Of a DNA stretch of 64,000 bases, positions 46,625 through 60,099 are shown in pieces. The stretch's first letter is position 1, and every line of letters begins with the position of its first letter. Below the pieces are notes generated by a model that was given only the letters and a program-made list of their open reading frames with translations, did no database searches and was not told the DNA's origin. A program made the position numbers and the translations under genes. Source of the DNA: Leucocoprinus leucothites. Its lineage: Eukaryota > Basidiomycota > Agaricomycetes > Agaricales > Agaricaceae. The DNA is taken from assembly GCA_013368445.1 (NCBI GenBank), contig JAACJO010000002.1, forward strand, positions 2,294,001-2,358,000. The letters are read 5' to 3'.

Positions 46625-49558
46625 ATGAAGACGCAGACAGACGACGGCCACTCTGACGCCCTCTGGGACGACCACCTCCGCACTGAACCTACACCTGATG
46701 ACTCTGCTAGAACCCTCGATCCTTCGCCACAGCCCCGATCCAGTCTCGACTCTGCCGCGCATTCGTCCCTGCATTGGAGGGACAGCACTACCGTTGGAAC
46801 TCCTAATGACCGTCGTGACACATTTCCGAGTATCCAGACGGTGCACACTGAACAACAGCTGCTCGTCGAGCCTAATTTCGACGAGGGCGTGCTGAGAGCA
46901 CTGTGTGAACTTGATGTACGTCGGTCCTCCCGAGTCCTTTGAGCGTCCCCTGACTGACTTGCAATGGGCTTTTTGACTGTAGTGTGGTGTACCGCTCTTG
47001 CTCGACCGTATCAAGCAGAGCGTCGTCTCATGTAGAGTGCGTTCAATCCCTCTCTTACCAAGTTCAATAACTCAATGTATGATCAGGAAGCTTCCTCATT
47101 CTTCAAGAAGCGTGCTGCGATCGAGGACGAATATGGCCGCAATCTCCAGAAAATCACCCGCTCTACGTCCGAAACATACGCCATGAACGACGGAAAAGCT
47201 GGGTGAGCCCTCCTCTTTCCCCTCTCCATATGCCTTGCGAACCCTCTGACCCATTGACTATTATTGGTCACATCGCTCATCCAGTTCTTTTGTTTCGGCA
47301 TGGCAATCCTCCATGCGTGTGCATGAAATGATGGCTGAGAATAGACTACGATTCGCACAGCGGCTAAATGAGATGAGCGAGGAGCTGACTACACTGGTGA
47401 AAGAGGTCGAGAAGAACAGGAAACAAGTGCGTACTACCTTTCCACCGCTTTCCGTAACTAACCATATATACAGACAAAGGAACTAGCAACACGCTACGAA
47501 CGAGCACTCCAAGACTCTGAATCTGTCACTGAGAAATGCAAAAACCGACTCGAAGTATCATCTGAAGAACTCGAACGAGTCCTCCTTCAGAAAGAAGGCG
47601 AATCTTTCAAAGATACCGCAGTCCAAAGTCGCGCGGGTGGCTCCGGGGGAAAGCGTGCCATCGGCAAAGCCGTAGCGAAAGGAGGATTGTTGCTCAAAGG
47701 CAAGAACCCAGGCAATGTAAGTTTCACCGCGACAGACAGATGAACAATGAATGACGGATCGACGTTTATTAGATTCAACGACAAGAAGACGATATCAGAG
47801 CCAGAGTATCCAATGCATCAGATCAATACAGGAAAGCTGTAACAGATACGCAAGCCATGCGACAGGAATACTTCAACTTCCAACTACCTAGAATACTACG
47901 TGTGAGTTCACCACTCTTCCTTACCCTTCCCTCTCACCCGAAAGGATGGTTGTATTTTTATCCTTGACATGCTAATGATGTGTATGATGTAACTTTTTCC
48001 AGGCACTTAAAGAATGCGCAGATGAAGTTGATCTGGGAACACAATATCATCTCACGCGATATGCGTTTTTGTATGAGAGTATTGTGCTCAGTGATGGCCA
48101 GATTTTGATTCCTCCTGACGGTGATGGTACCTCTAACACTCTACAAAAAGCACCGCTTATTGATGTTGATATATTTGATTTGCATGTGCATTACAGGGCT
48201 AGGGCTGAAAGCGACCATAGAAACGATCGACAACCGGTCAGACTTCAAAACGTACATGCAGAACTATGTATATGCGCGTGGATCTGGTGCGCCGAAAGGT
48301 CCGAGAAGAGAAGGACCACCGGAAGAGGGATTCGTATGTCCACCATTTGCACTGTAGTGATACTTTGAGCTCACATGCATTCTGTACTACCCTTTACAGC
48401 TTCCACCACTGCCCATGCACCCCGCCGACAAACTTTACCGCTCTCCACCCAACTCTTCCATCCCACCAGGCAGTATACCACTGAGCACGACAACAACCAA
48501 TACTTCATCCAACAACAACACACCTATCAATCTCAACGCTCCTCTCAACCTCAACCTCAACAACTCCAACACCTCTACTAACCCCTCCTCTCAACAACCT
48601 CCACACCACGTATCACAATCTTCTGTCCACCTACACGGTGGCGGTATGAATGGAGTAGGGGCGGGATTGCCGGATAAAGGTCGACCAACATTTGGCGTTG
48701 ACCTAACAGAACAAATGGCAAGAGATAACGTCGAAGTGCCGCCCATAATGCTGAAATGCTGCGAGGCGATTGAGAAGTACGGTGTAAGGCATCAAGGGGT
48801 GTATAGGGTTGGTGGGACGACGAGCAAGATTCAGGCTTTGAGAGCCCGTTTGGACAAAGGTAAAGAATTTAACTCATAGTTTTATTGAGAAGCGTTAATT
48901 GATTGGGTTTGGATGGGTAATTTATAGATTTGGACTCGGTGGATTTGGATGGATCGGAATGGGCAAATGAGAACGAGATTAGTAATGTCACGAGTGTGAT
49001 GAAGATGTGGTTGAGAGAGTTACCGGAGCCGCTTTTGACGTTCGGGTTGCATCAGGGGTTTATTGAGGCGGCCAGTACGTTTCCACCTTTGCGTAATCAG
49101 AGGTGACTTTTACTGACTTTTTGTTGGTGGCGGTGGACAGAGATTGAAAACGAAAGGCTGAGGCAGATACGACTACATGAACGCGTAAACGATTTACCAG
49201 ATCCGAATTATTCGACGTTGAAGTATTTCTTGGGTCATTTACACCGGTATGCGTATCCCTCTCCCATCCTCAATCTCTTATTTACTCATGCACGCACAGA
49301 ATCAACCAACACGCGTCAGAAAACCAGATGTCAATGCAAAATCTCGCCATCGTGTTCGGGCCTACACTCTTTGGACAACCGTTACCTCCACCGGGTACGA
49401 CAGGGGGTATACCGATGCCGGATACGTTCCATCAGAATTTGGTGAGTGTGGTGTTGTGTGCGAATCAAGTGGAATGAGATGCTTATATAAGTGGGCAGGC
49501 GATTGAGACGATATTGAATCATTATGTGGATATTTTTGTTGATGAGGCGGAGGCTTGA
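46625..49558 (+). CDS. F-BAR and RhoGAP domain protein
   Basis: Thirteen exons: 46625-46915, 46983-47036, 47087-47202, 47285-47426, 47474-47716, 47773-47901, 48003-48120, 48197-48333, 48400-48859, 48928-49074, 49141-49246, 49300-49441 and 49499-49558; total 714 aa. Residues about 85-400 are an F-BAR domain: FDEGVLRALCELD, FFKKRAAIEDEYGRNLQKI, EVEKNRKQTKELATRYERAL. An Asn/Pro/Ser-rich linker follows. The RhoGAP domain (about 535-714) has VEVPPIMLKCCEAIEKYG, GVYRVGGTTSKI with the arginine finger, KMWLRELPEPLLTF and NLAIVFGPTLFG. Proteins of this kind (Rgd1, Rga7/8) bind curved membrane and stimulate GTP hydrolysis by Rho GTPases in polarity or septation. No frame break. Confidence 0.92.
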
Positions 49559-51963
49559 AGGAGCCCGTTGAAGATTCCACCAGCTGTTTGTCGTGGATAG
49601 GGTTTTGTGGCTTTGTGGCTGTCCACTAGAATGGCCCTGTTCGCGTCGCGGACGCAATACGATCAACTCTGGCCCCCATTCAACGCAGCGTCCAGTCTAG
49701 ACCTGTCAATCTCTTCCTTGGGACATTTTCCTTCCTCTTCCCTTTCTTTTCCCTTTCCCGTTTTGGCCTCTTACACTTTCCTCTTGTCCTTTCATTTGGT
49801 TCTCTCTCTTGGCGTTTTCCCCTCAAGTTCTCACAGTTTGGGGCCTGCTGGCCGGTTCTAGTTGTTCCCTTGTGGTGTTGCTTGAGGGTCCAGGAGCGCA
49901 ACATTCTTTGGCACGGATGGAATTCATTTCTTTCTCTTTCTTCAGAGAGATCTTTCGAGCAAACGGACGCACCTTTGCGTAATAGTTTGTCCATTCCTTT
50001 TATTTTTGGTTTTGTGTATCTTGTTTTGGTAGTTGTTCTAGTCAGGAAGGTTCGGTAGGGGGTTGTATACCACTATCTTATGTATGGTATTGTACACGTA
50101 GTAGTTTTGTTTTTGTTTTTGTTTCTTCTTGATATCTACATATATGTATACCCTACACACTGTCAGATTTGTGATATTTCTAATTTCAAGCCTATGATGC
50201 GATAAGCGACCGTCCTTCACTCGTCCACGTGTGGAGGACGTCCAGTGGGTTTTGTTGGGAATGATACGTGTAGTGTAGGACTCTTGGATAGTCGTCTCAT
50301 TTAGGATGTCAAGTATCGAGGTACAAAGGAGACGTTGGGCCTTATCCCCTTGATGACACGCTAGAAATCAGCCCCTTCCTCTGTCGTCTCCCTCCTCCAG
50401 GCCATGTCGCCATCTGCTGCGAAGCTAATCATGTAATCTAAAAACTCGTCCTCGTTCTCTTTGTCAGAGTCGAAAATCTGCCTCAAACCATCTGCTGTCG
50501 TCACCGTAGGAGATCCTAATTGCTCTCCCGTCCTTCGTCTTCGAATCGGTCGCCCGAGCCTTCTTCAACGTCACGGTAAATACATACCCCGAATAGCTTC
50601 TGTTATTATATAGCGTCATCTGCGGCCAACCACTGGCTTTCCCAGAAGTCAGGAGGCGAACGAATGTTCCGCCCTGTTTGTAGAAATGTTGGAGGTCATC
50701 GTTCTTTACTGCAAATACAACCACAAGGCTTTTATGCGTTCTGCCGGTCAGATGCTCATTACAAAACAAGTTCGATTATCCGAGTACATGTTCCGGACGA
50801 TGTGAGAAATGTGCGTATTCAGCTTTCGTTCCTGGCATAAACTCGTGGTAAGTGAGAGTAAAGAAGAGGCCTAACTCAGCCACTGGAGATCCGATTTTGA
50901 CGACAAGGGCACGCACATACCTCTCCAGTTTAAGCTTCAAGAGAGGGAGGTAGACACTTTCGTGGGCGGGCTGTGTAGAGCAAAATGTACTTTTTGAGAT
51001 GGGAGAGAGGATCTCACCCTGAGGAACCGGCGGCCTCGAATCGGGAATTGAGGTGCCCAGAAAAAAGTGGTGTAGATGTGGAAGTAAGGCATAGAGCGGT
51101 GTTCCTAGTCTATGAATATCAAGCACTTTTCGTTCTGAGTTAATACATTAAATTCCTCGAGCCATTGAAAGCCCTTTGAAGCCATCATCGCACATACGCT
51201 GGATGCTTTGCGGTGTTAGAGAACTCGTGTGCAGAAGGATAGCCATGCACCGGGATGTTTTTTTTTTTTACTTGCACAGAAGGTAGTCACAGGAGCAGCC
51301 GTAAGGAAGGCAAAGGGTGGCAGATTCTAGAACTGATCTTAAAATCGACGGACAACCGCACTAGACGTCTTATTTGATTTTGAGAAAGAGAGGCTGCATA
51401 GTTACGAAACCGCGTAAACGTGGCGTCTAGCATGCAATTTTGGAATGTATCGGATCTAACTAGCTTCGGCAACAGCAGCCTATGACCAGTCGATCAAGCG
51501 CAACACAGGAGTCGAGTCAGCAGACAAGCCAGGTTGTTGACATTCTCTTCCATATTTCAATAGTCGGTAGATGAGAGCCTAAGTGAACCTTCTAAAGTCG
51601 CGCCTTCTGAGGTCCGGAGAAATTTGGTATGGTCCGAGGGCTTCGCTGTGACCCAGAGTTGCGACAAAGACGCTTCACAAGATCGGCAGAAGACGCTACG
51701 GTTCAACGTAGCTTCTGAGCTAAAGCTCAAGGTACCCCTGAGGTTTCCGATCCAATAGGAGGCGCTACACGTGACGTCAGTCACCTGGAGTCGACCAATC
51801 AAATCAGAGATAGACGCCGGAACACAGAGATTGTCGATTTCTGATTGTGGCAAGTACTCTGACCAAATGCGTGCATATATAAATTTGCGGTGGAATTCTG
51901 TCCCCTTCTCATTCCGACCTCTCCCCTCCCTTCCATTCTCCTCCTAGTCACTGAACAGTTACA
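49559..51963. other. Intergenic region with an interrupted frame
   Basis: 3' region of the RhoGAP gene, then 2 kb without a supported gene except the interrupted frame listed at 50464-51126. The part just before 51964 is pyrimidine-rich with a TATA-like tatata at about 51875, a likely promoter for argininosuccinate synthase. A run of ten T lies at 51259-51269. Confidence 0.5.
50464..51126 (-). pseudogene. Interrupted reading frame, unknown protein
   Basis: One frame runs from 51126 to 50464 with a single in-frame TAA at 50776-50778. The product has balanced composition (for example LKLKLERYVRALVVKIGSP, KSLVVVFAVKNDDLQHFY, MTLYNNRSYSGYVFTVTLKK), unlike chance frames here. A donor (gtactc) lies just before the stop, but no acceptor restores the frame at a normal intron length. 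It may be a gene with an unusual intron, or a gene inactivated by one stop. Family not recognised; no ATG near the 5' end, so an upstream exon would be needed. Confidence 0.4.
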
Positions 51964-53678
51964 ATGCCTGAAAACCGCGGCCGTGTCCTCTTGGCTTACT
52001 CTGGTGGTCTCGGTGAGTGAGGTCTTCAGAAGTTGTATTCAACTGCAAATCACGCGGTGTGGCACCACGATGGTTGTGCTCAACATGATCTGCTTCTAGA
52101 TACCTCTTGTATCTTGGCTTGGTTGATTGAGCAAGGCTATGAGGTCTATGCTTTCATGGCAGATGTCGGCCAGGAGGAGGACTACAAAGCTGCCGAGGCT
52201 AAAGCCTTGAAGGTCGGCGCCAAGAAGTTCTTCTTGGCCGTAAGTTGATCCATATTGATCTGCAGTACCGAGTACTGTACTGAGCATCGTTTCTATTTGT
52301 AGGATCTCAAGCGCGAGTTTGTCACCGAACTCATCTACCCTGCTGTGCAGACCAACTGTATCTATGAGGTGCGATTGTGTTCGCTCGCTCATAACCATCA
52401 CTGACGTGTGATTAGAACGTCTATCTCCTTGGTACATCCCTCGCACGGCCTGTAATCGCGCGTGAATGATTGAGATCGCCGATAGGGAGGGCTGCGAGTG
52501 AGTAGGCGCGTCTTAAGATCATCCTCTTTTGCCTCCCTAACCTTCTTCAATTTGACGAGATGCTGACGTTCTATATTTAGCTTTGTCTCCCATGGCTGCA
52601 CTGGTAAAGGCAATGATCAAGTCCGATTCGAATTGGCCTTCTATGGCCTCAAGCCCGACATCAAAGTCATTGCACCGTGGCGAATTCCTGGTGTGTTGGG
52701 TGTCTTCGTCAGATTATAAATTCCCTGACATGGGTTTTTAGAATTTTACAACCGCTTTGCCGGCCGCCAGGCACTCCTCCAATTCGCCGCTGAAAAGAAC
52801 ATTCCTGTGCAGCAAACAGCTGCTAAGCCGTGGTCAACAGACGAGAATTTGTTCCACATATCGTATGAGGCTGGTATCTTGGAGGACCCCAACACCACCC
52901 CTCCTGATGATATGTGGAAGTTGACCGCCTCTCCCGAAAATGCTCCAACTGAGCCGGAACGCATCGCCATCGAGTTCAAGGAAGGTTTACCCGTCAAAGT
53001 TGTCGTCCCCAAGGATGCAAAGGAGTACACTGACGCGGTCGATATCTTCAATGTTTTGAACGCTCTCGCTAGGAAGCACGGCATCGGACGTATCGATATC
53101 GTCGAGAACAGGTTTATCGGTGTCAAATCTCGTGGATGTTACGAGTCTCCCGCGGCTACAATCTTGCGTGTCGCCCATATGGACCTTGAGGGTCTTACCC
53201 TTGATCGTAACGTTCGTGCACTCCGTGATCAATTTACCACTATCGCTTTGAGTCGAATCCTCTACAATGGTCACTTCTTCTCGCCCGAGCGCGAATTCAT
53301 CACCAGCTCTATCCCCTCTAGTCAGCGAACTGTGAATGGTATCGTCAGGCTGAAGCTCTACAAGGGTAACACTGTTGTCGAGGGTCGCGAGAGCAACGAG
53401 GTTCGCCGTGTATTATGAGCAATGATAGTCGGCTTACTGAAATTGGTCACAGGGTCTCTACGATGCTGCTCAGTCCTCCATGGATGAACTCGGTGGTTTC
53501 GAGCCTACTGACACTACTGGTTTCATTGCGATCGAGTCAATCAGGATTAAGAAGTGCGTATCTAGGTTATTTAATCTCTATTTCGTTCTATTGCTGATAA
53601 TCTTGCAGATGGGCTCAGTCGAAACTCGCGAAAGGACAGGGTGGTGTGACTGCCAAGGACGTCTACGGTGCCCACTAA
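51964..53678 (+). CDS. ARG1: Argininosuccinate synthase; one apparent base deletion
   Basis: Exons 51964-52012, 52100-52239, 52303-52368, 52416-52497, 52581-52690, 52742-53400, 53453-53553 and 53609-53678; 425 aa if one base is added. It joins citrulline and aspartate using ATP, the next-to-last step of arginine synthesis. Seen: the ATP-binding P-loop [63 protein letters not shown], a central block [19 protein letters not shown] and the end [10 protein letters not shown]. In exon 4 the reading after PVIAR meets TGA at 52467; the family text [11 protein letters not shown] continues in the next frame, so a base is missing at about 52464. The exon phase sum needs this base too. Because arginine synthesis genes are usually single copy, a sequence error is the simplest explanation. 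Confidence 0.92.
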
Positions 53679-54210
53679 ATAGTCCAGGTGTAAATTTGAG
53701 ATGTAATGTACGTAGCAAACGTGTCATCATATAATGTAGATAGCTGCTCTTACTTTTTTTGATTGATTTTCTGGGCCGTGCAACGGTAGGACGTTGATCA
53801 TGAGATGAGATTCTGAGTTCTGGCCTACCATTCTAAGTCACCCTGAGCTCACGGAAATGTTGGGATAGATTCGGAGGTGGATCTGAAAGTGGCTTAGCTT
53901 TCTACACATTTCGCAGAATGGAATCCCTGATTCCGTTGAAATTACACAACATTGCAATCTGTAAACCATATTTTTCTGCTTGCTAGTGCATATACTGTGT
54001 TAAGCTATATCTTGGAGGAATTTGTATTTTTTGATGATATAGGGATGAGGAAACCTTTCATCCCATACTTATAGGTATCACAAGTCCATCAAATTGACGA
54101 CAGGCTATAACTATCACGTGATACAACAACATCGACACTTGGCGCGGTCAGGCATGTATTGTTCGCGAAATCCAAATTATACGGGAACACCTTTACTCTT
54201 GCCAAGCATC
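53679..54210. other. Intergenic region
   Basis: 3' region of argininosuccinate synthase and promoter of Nup85. AT-rich, with no supported gene or RNA. Confidence 0.5.
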
Positions 54211-57018
54211 ATGACTACAGTGCAGCATCTCTATCTTCGACCATATCTGGCAGAATCGGGTCAGATTGAAAAGCTCGTTGAATCGGGGCAGACAATATCA
54301 AGTATTTTATCACCACTGGACGACTCCTTGGCAGTTTATACGAAGAATACAGTGCGTGGTTATGGGCTTCAAGGAAGTAGGATTATGACGCGCTCACGTC
54401 ATAGATTTGTTTAGAGCTTCGATGTTGGAAGACGATATTCCAAGGCTGGGAACCCTATTTACTTTGCGAAGATGCATAAACCCCCGTCCATGGAAAGAAG
54501 ATTAGTGCGTACACATGTTTCCTGCGAATTCTACATGTTGTGATCGGTTTTAGTTCGTTACAGATACCCTTGTCATATTCTCTGCACTTCGAAACTTGCT
54601 GAAGAACGCTGAGGCTCAACCTGAAGGATGGTAGGTGGATTCAACGGTGTAATTCACGTTGAAATGTAAAGTGGAGCTGAGAATTTACTGCAGGCTCCAA
54701 AAGCCAGAGGCTTTGGGTATGCTCAGAAAACTGGGCATCGACTACGTGAATTTCATAAAGGAGTGCTGGGTCCACGCGTCTGTATGTTGTCCTTATTTCC
54801 GTTCCAACATGACACCGAATATGTGTTTCGTACAGCAACCCATTAATCGTCCAGAACCATTGCAATATCCATCGGAGCATTACCGAATGCTGTACACCAC
54901 ATTTTCGCTCTTCGTCGTACTCTATATGTCAGAACCGGAGTATGAGGACGCTCCTATTGCAGACGAACTCCTTGAGTGGCTGAACATGCACTTCATTGAA
55001 CCGTCCACAGAAGAGGGGGATCATCTGAGTAAGCTCGAGAAGCCTTGGGAAGATGAGACGTTCTGGTCATACTTGATTAAGTGAGTCTCAGTCAATACTT
55101 GCGTCCATTGTCATTTACGAAGCATATCAATACTTTGTAGATGCATTCTCCGAGGCCTAACGAAAGCTACACTCTTTTTCCTCAATGTTCTCTCTCAGCA
55201 TCCGTCTCTCGCACTACGAGACATGGTGAAACTACTGAAACCGTTGGTTGCTGATCAACCCCGCCTTCAAAACTTTGCTTCTGAGCGAGAATTCGCGTAT
55301 GCCGCCCGTCGATGGCGGGATAAAGTCAAAGCACTTCGAATCGAGCTGGACAAGATACCCGAGAGGGAAAGGACTATTGATCTCGGCGCGAGAGGGGAGG
55401 AAGACTGGTGGGAGAAGCTGAGTGACATCGTTGGCGTGCTAGAGGGCAGATTTGAAGTTGTGAAACGAATTATTGATGAAGATTTCACTGGCGATTGGAA
55501 GGAGGCTGTTGTCGCATGGGGAATGTTTGTAGATGGAAGGACGAGAAGGCAAGATCTGCCGTGAGTTGATAGATCCCGAGGAGCAGTCTGTACACCACCA
55601 CTGACAAGTTTCATGACAGTGATGTTGTGGAGGAGGTACTGGATGATATGCCGCCCGATCCTACGAATATTGAGGACTCTTTACATGCTGCGCTACTTAC
55701 TGGGAATTTAAAGCAAGCACTGCACCATGCGCATAGACTCGATCCATGGCTCTCCGCTCATTTAGCCGATCTCATGGTCCCTCTTCAATTAATTGACAAC
55801 GAAGTCGACGATGAGTAAGCCCATTTTTCTCTATCTCGCCGTAATCTAGCTGAATTTGCCGCATAAAGGACCGGCCTCTCTCTTAGAGACTACTACATGC
55901 TTTCCTACGCCGAATACCTTCGTTCGGATGCGGGGCTATGGCGGGTTGTCGTCGACTATATGTATTCTTGCAACGAAACTGGAAAGTACCAGGCAGACGA
56001 AATTCTTGTTCGGGTTCCCCTGCGGCTTTACGATAGGGTCAATGCTATATCAAATAACGATGGTGAAAGCATAGAGCCTGCGCATGAAGGTCCCGCTGAG
56101 GCTGTCGTTGGTGTTTTGAAGGAATTAAATGAGACTTGCTCAGAGCACAATAGGGAGGCCACACGGAGAACAATCTGTCGTGTGAGTAGTAAAGACTTTC
56201 CGACCGCACCCTTTGCCAATCCCTCGATTTAGGTTGCTGCGAAAACTTTCATTTCTAGGAAAGACTTTGGCCTCGCAGTAGCCTACTGCGCATCAGCAGA
56301 AGACTGGGCTGGACTAGGGCGTGTTGTCGACTACGTGCTGGAGGAACACATCACCTCAGGTATGATCAATCGTACTGTATCCTTCTGTGAACTCACTTTC
56401 TACCCTTCATAGGGCCCGACCAGTTCATCCGTCAAGCCTCGGCAATCTCGGACACGATGCAAGAACTATATACCAAAGGGCCTTCTCACTGGGTCTTCTA
56501 CCATCGTTTCATGTTCGTCGCCCAATATGCGCGGCTGCATGAATCTCTTGCCAATATGGACTATGCAGCTGCTGCTAAGGCTGTTATATCCATTATTAGT
56601 GAAGAGCTAGCCCCGCGGGCATGGGGTGCTGTTATTTTGATAGATTCTATCCCTTTGATTAGGTTCGGTGCGTCCTCTTTGTCGCTCTCTTCACATTTTC
56701 GTCAGAGCACTCACCATATTGATCATATACGTTCACCTGCATGCAGAAAAAGAACCCTTGTTCGAGAAGCCTGGTGCCTTACTTCTTCTTCAGAAGTTGG
56801 AGGAAATCATGACTGCTATGAACCAAGGGGCAGAGGAAGATTATCTTTGCATCTACAAACGATTGTTGGCTGCTCGTCAGCGACAGCACGAAGTAACAGA
56901 TGAAAAAAGCCTGAAAGAAAACGCCCTCAACCAGCTCGGGGCTGTGAGACTATTCCTCGCACAGTACTTTGCGAGATGTGCTATCACAAGCAGACCAGAG
57001 ATTGCTATTGCCCGATGA
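54211..57018 (+). CDS. NUP85: Nucleoporin Nup85 (Y-complex)
   Basis: Eleven exons: 54211-54351, 54415-54504, 54554-54630, 54694-54781, 54836-55080, 55141-55560, 55620-55814, 55869-56181, 56233-56359, 56413-56667 and 56747-57018; total 740 aa. The protein is helical throughout. Typical Nup85 words are FWSYLIKCILRGLTKATLFF, LKPLVADQPRL, FASEREFAYAARRW, DDSLAVYTKNTV near the start and HALTYPAL-like HHAHRLDPWLSAHLADLM. It is an ancestral coatomer element of the Nup107-160 (Nup84) scaffold of the nuclear pore. Start: the first ATG preceding TTVQHLYLRPYL; an in-frame upstream part of the frame lacks conservation clues. No break in frame. Confident from length, fold pattern and the FW...RG signature. 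Confidence 0.85.
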
Positions 57019-60000
57019 ATTGCCGATATAGGAAACCCTGCGATAGGGAAGGGAACAGTGCCAGGTGCTTTGAATAGATATGCCAGCAGCTGCAGTGCTA
57101 CTCTAATCTTGATATGAATTTCTTTAAACCTGTATCAATGCTCATTTATTGTCCTAGCTGAACATCGCATATGGTAGATGAGCTTGCCCTGGGATGAATT
57201 ATCTCGATGTTCGCTTGAGTCGTCGGTTTCAGAAGAATGAAAGAAGCATTCTAGGTCAACGAACCACAGATTACTTCCGGCTGTCTAGTCGCCGATAACT
57301 ATAAGGTTTATCGCTATCTTGCTCTTCCTGCGTCTATTGTCGGCCTCAAGGTGACCAGCAGCTTTGGCCATGTCTCCTCATTAGCCCCTCGTTGCCACTG
57401 CGATCACTCAGCCACAATCAAAGTCTGCCGTAAAGCTCAGGACCTTTCCTCGCTCATCTTCGCCGTACCCTGTTCCCCATGTCGTGAAGAACTATTCTAC
57501 CCATCCTGGTCATACAGGCCCTCTGCCCTGGATGGTCATCTACACGCGATAATATTTAGTTCATTGCTAGAAATCGACCATCTCTGTAGGAATTGCGGAC
57601 GTGGCATCACACTCTCATGTGGAAGGATACCTCAGGCCGGCTCTAAACTTGAAGCGTCTCCGTCAACAGCTATGAGCAGCTTTGTTTGGCACTTAATCCA
57701 CTCTTCGTTGCAGAATAGTCACCGTAGTTGGAGGCAAACAATGGCAGCACTCAGCGAAGGTACTCGCCCACTTCCGCGAAGAGCTGCGGAACCCTCCCCT
57801 GAATCGCGCGTAGCCTTATCGGTCTAGATCTATGAGCATGCATGAGCCTCTTCGGAGGTTTCAGCGGCGGAAGTTGAAGTATTGCATTGGAAAAAATAGG
57901 TTGTTCACTGAAGTCGTCAACATTCCAGGGGCTTCTCCGGCACAGAATTGGCAACAACCAGCTGCTTGCGCTAAGAAACCATGACCCGAGAACTTGGTGA
58001 GCGAGCAATGTTAATGAATGGCGGGAAGGCCAAGCCAAAGAAAGACGGGCAGCGAAAGTTGACCGTGTTTGATCCACCCTTCGTCAACTATCGATGTCTT
58101 TGTCAACGAATCGGACAAAGCAATAAAGTGAAGCTTCTCATTCTGAACCAAAACGACTGAATATTTTATTTTATTTTTACATTTCCAGGTCACATAGAAT
58201 TACAGACGCAGCATAAGCGTCTCTGCCAACAGCCCATAAAGAACTTTGTTTGACACTTGCTCCACTCTTCGTTCAACGTTGCTGCCTTGCCTGCAGAGTC
58301 TTTCAAACGAATAACCTGTGATAAAACAAATACAACCAAACACAGCAGGGAACAGGGGCGTGCGATGGAACAAACGCATCCGATCCAAAGACAACGGCAA
58401 GTCCGCAACTGAACGAATTATTTACTGTGGGCTGCGAGGAATCGACGAATGGCGAAGTCATTAAGCATTGAACGAATCTATACTTTCGGTGCGATATGCG
58501 CTACATATACTTGAGGGTCTGGTTTTTCTGAGTATCAGCTAGGGCAAGCACAAAAGCCCTCGTCCAACGGACTCCTGTGAGAAGATCTGAGCCGGCGGCG
58601 CCTGTCCCTAGTCGCGGTGGTTGGAGGCAAACGATCGGAACAGGGCTCAAACTCAGCGAAGACACCCGTCCACTTCAGCGGAACCTTTCGCTGTAGTATT
58701 GCCCATAACTTTATCGGCCTAGATCTATGAGTATTATGAACCTCTTCGGAGATTTCGGCATGTGCCGAAGTAACAGTGGTATTGCGTTGGAAAAATGGAT
58801 TTTCGACTCAAGTCATCAACATTCCATTTCTGGTCAGTTGTCGATGATCTTTGTTAATGGATCAGCAAAAACAGGATGTGTCAATGAGGTGAAGCTTCTC
58901 ACTAGCCAGAACGATTTAAACTTGTATTTCCAATGTTTCTTTCCTTTCCTTTTGAGCGCAGGGGTTTGTAATCAATTTACTAGCTGCGAGGGGCGGGCTT
59001 CATCAAAGGGTCTCTCCGTCAGTGCACACCTCAAATCAATATATGATCGTATATATAATGGCCCGACATCAACGCATGTGAAAAGAATGGTCCCGCTAGA
59101 CTAGCAGAGAGAAATAAATTGATAATACCAGATTCGCATGAGTAATATATTACCCAGGCTGGCAAGAAATATACATGTATTGAGGCTTTTACTGACGGGT
59201 TGCTCTTGGGGAGCGATGACCTGAGTTTCTGTTTTTTCACTCGGTGAAGCTCTCCCCAAGCTGGACAGGAACGAGGACTATCATCATACTAACTGAGGAT
59301 ATATTATCCTGCAGCACTATGGCGCCTAAATCCGATGCAGGTGGTAAGAGTCTCATGAGTTAGGGACTAAAAGTCCCCAGCGGCACTGATCACAGACGCG
59401 CGAATAGTTCACTTCGTTCACTATGTTTTGATCTTCCTGCATCCTATGCCCCAGGTTATATTATTGAATTAAAGCCAAATGTATGCCCGACCTCAATGCA
59501 CAGGATCGAGCAAGGCAATCATGACGTTTCCGCAAATGATCCCCGCTAACACTGCAATTTGCGCTATGGCAATCGACCTAAATCGATAATCAGGAGACTG
59601 GGGCTTTCTCGTAGTGAAGTCATGGTGGTTACTTTCTGTCGTTTTGTCAAGACTTCGTGTAGACAAGAGTAACGAGTATGAAGACAGAGCAAATAGCACA
59701 TAATGTGCGAGTCTCGTGCAGGTACTGAGGACAGGATTGAACGCCGACTCGAATCACTGAGTCTTGGCTTTATAACATACCTGTTGGCACTGTTTAGGGG
59801 GATAGGAGTAAAGCTCAGAAGTTCGACGACGAATGGACGCTACTTCTCAGTCTTTGGGTAGTCTGACGGTAGAACACTTCTATCTCCGAAGCATTAATGG
59901 CCACTTGAGGTTTGTAGGTCTTGAAACAGAAGCTTAACCTGTGCGCTCCAGGTGTTCATACCTATTGACAGGCAAGGAAACGCAATCGATACCAGGCGAT

Positions 60001-60099
60001 TGTGCCAACCTTTCCGAAATAAGGTTGTATATTGCCGGAATAGATCATAAGTGAGATTTCGAGCAAATCAGTTAAATTCTCCCTAAAAGTCTGCGTAAC
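57019..60099. other. Gene-poor region with decayed repeats
   Basis: No gene with motif support. The stretch 57650-58950 contains direct repeats described separately. A minus-strand frame at 59493-59699 ends with a membrane-like helix (IAIAQIAVLAGIICGNVMI) but has no ATG and no clear splice partner. A plus-strand frame at 57351-57827 is Cys/Ser-rich and overlaps the repeats. Confidence 0.45.
57655..58945. repeat. Degenerate direct repeats
   Basis: Words around ggttggaggcaaac, tcggtctagatctatgag and gtcatcaacattcc recur in the same order at 57725-57930 and 58618-58832, and gtgaagcttctca at 58128 and 58891. A second shared part (cgtct-c-g-caacagc ... ctttgtttg-cactt ... ccactcttcgtt) is at 57656-57714 and 58218-58277. 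Copies are roughly 70-80 percent alike by eye. No terminal structure or transposase remnant is seen. Confidence 0.6.

Noticed and set aside
57351..57827. Cys-containing plus-strand frame, zinc-finger-like at first sight
   Set aside because: Cys spacing (CHC, CSPC, CRNC) fits no known finger well, and the frame overlaps degenerate repeats whose other copy does not keep it.
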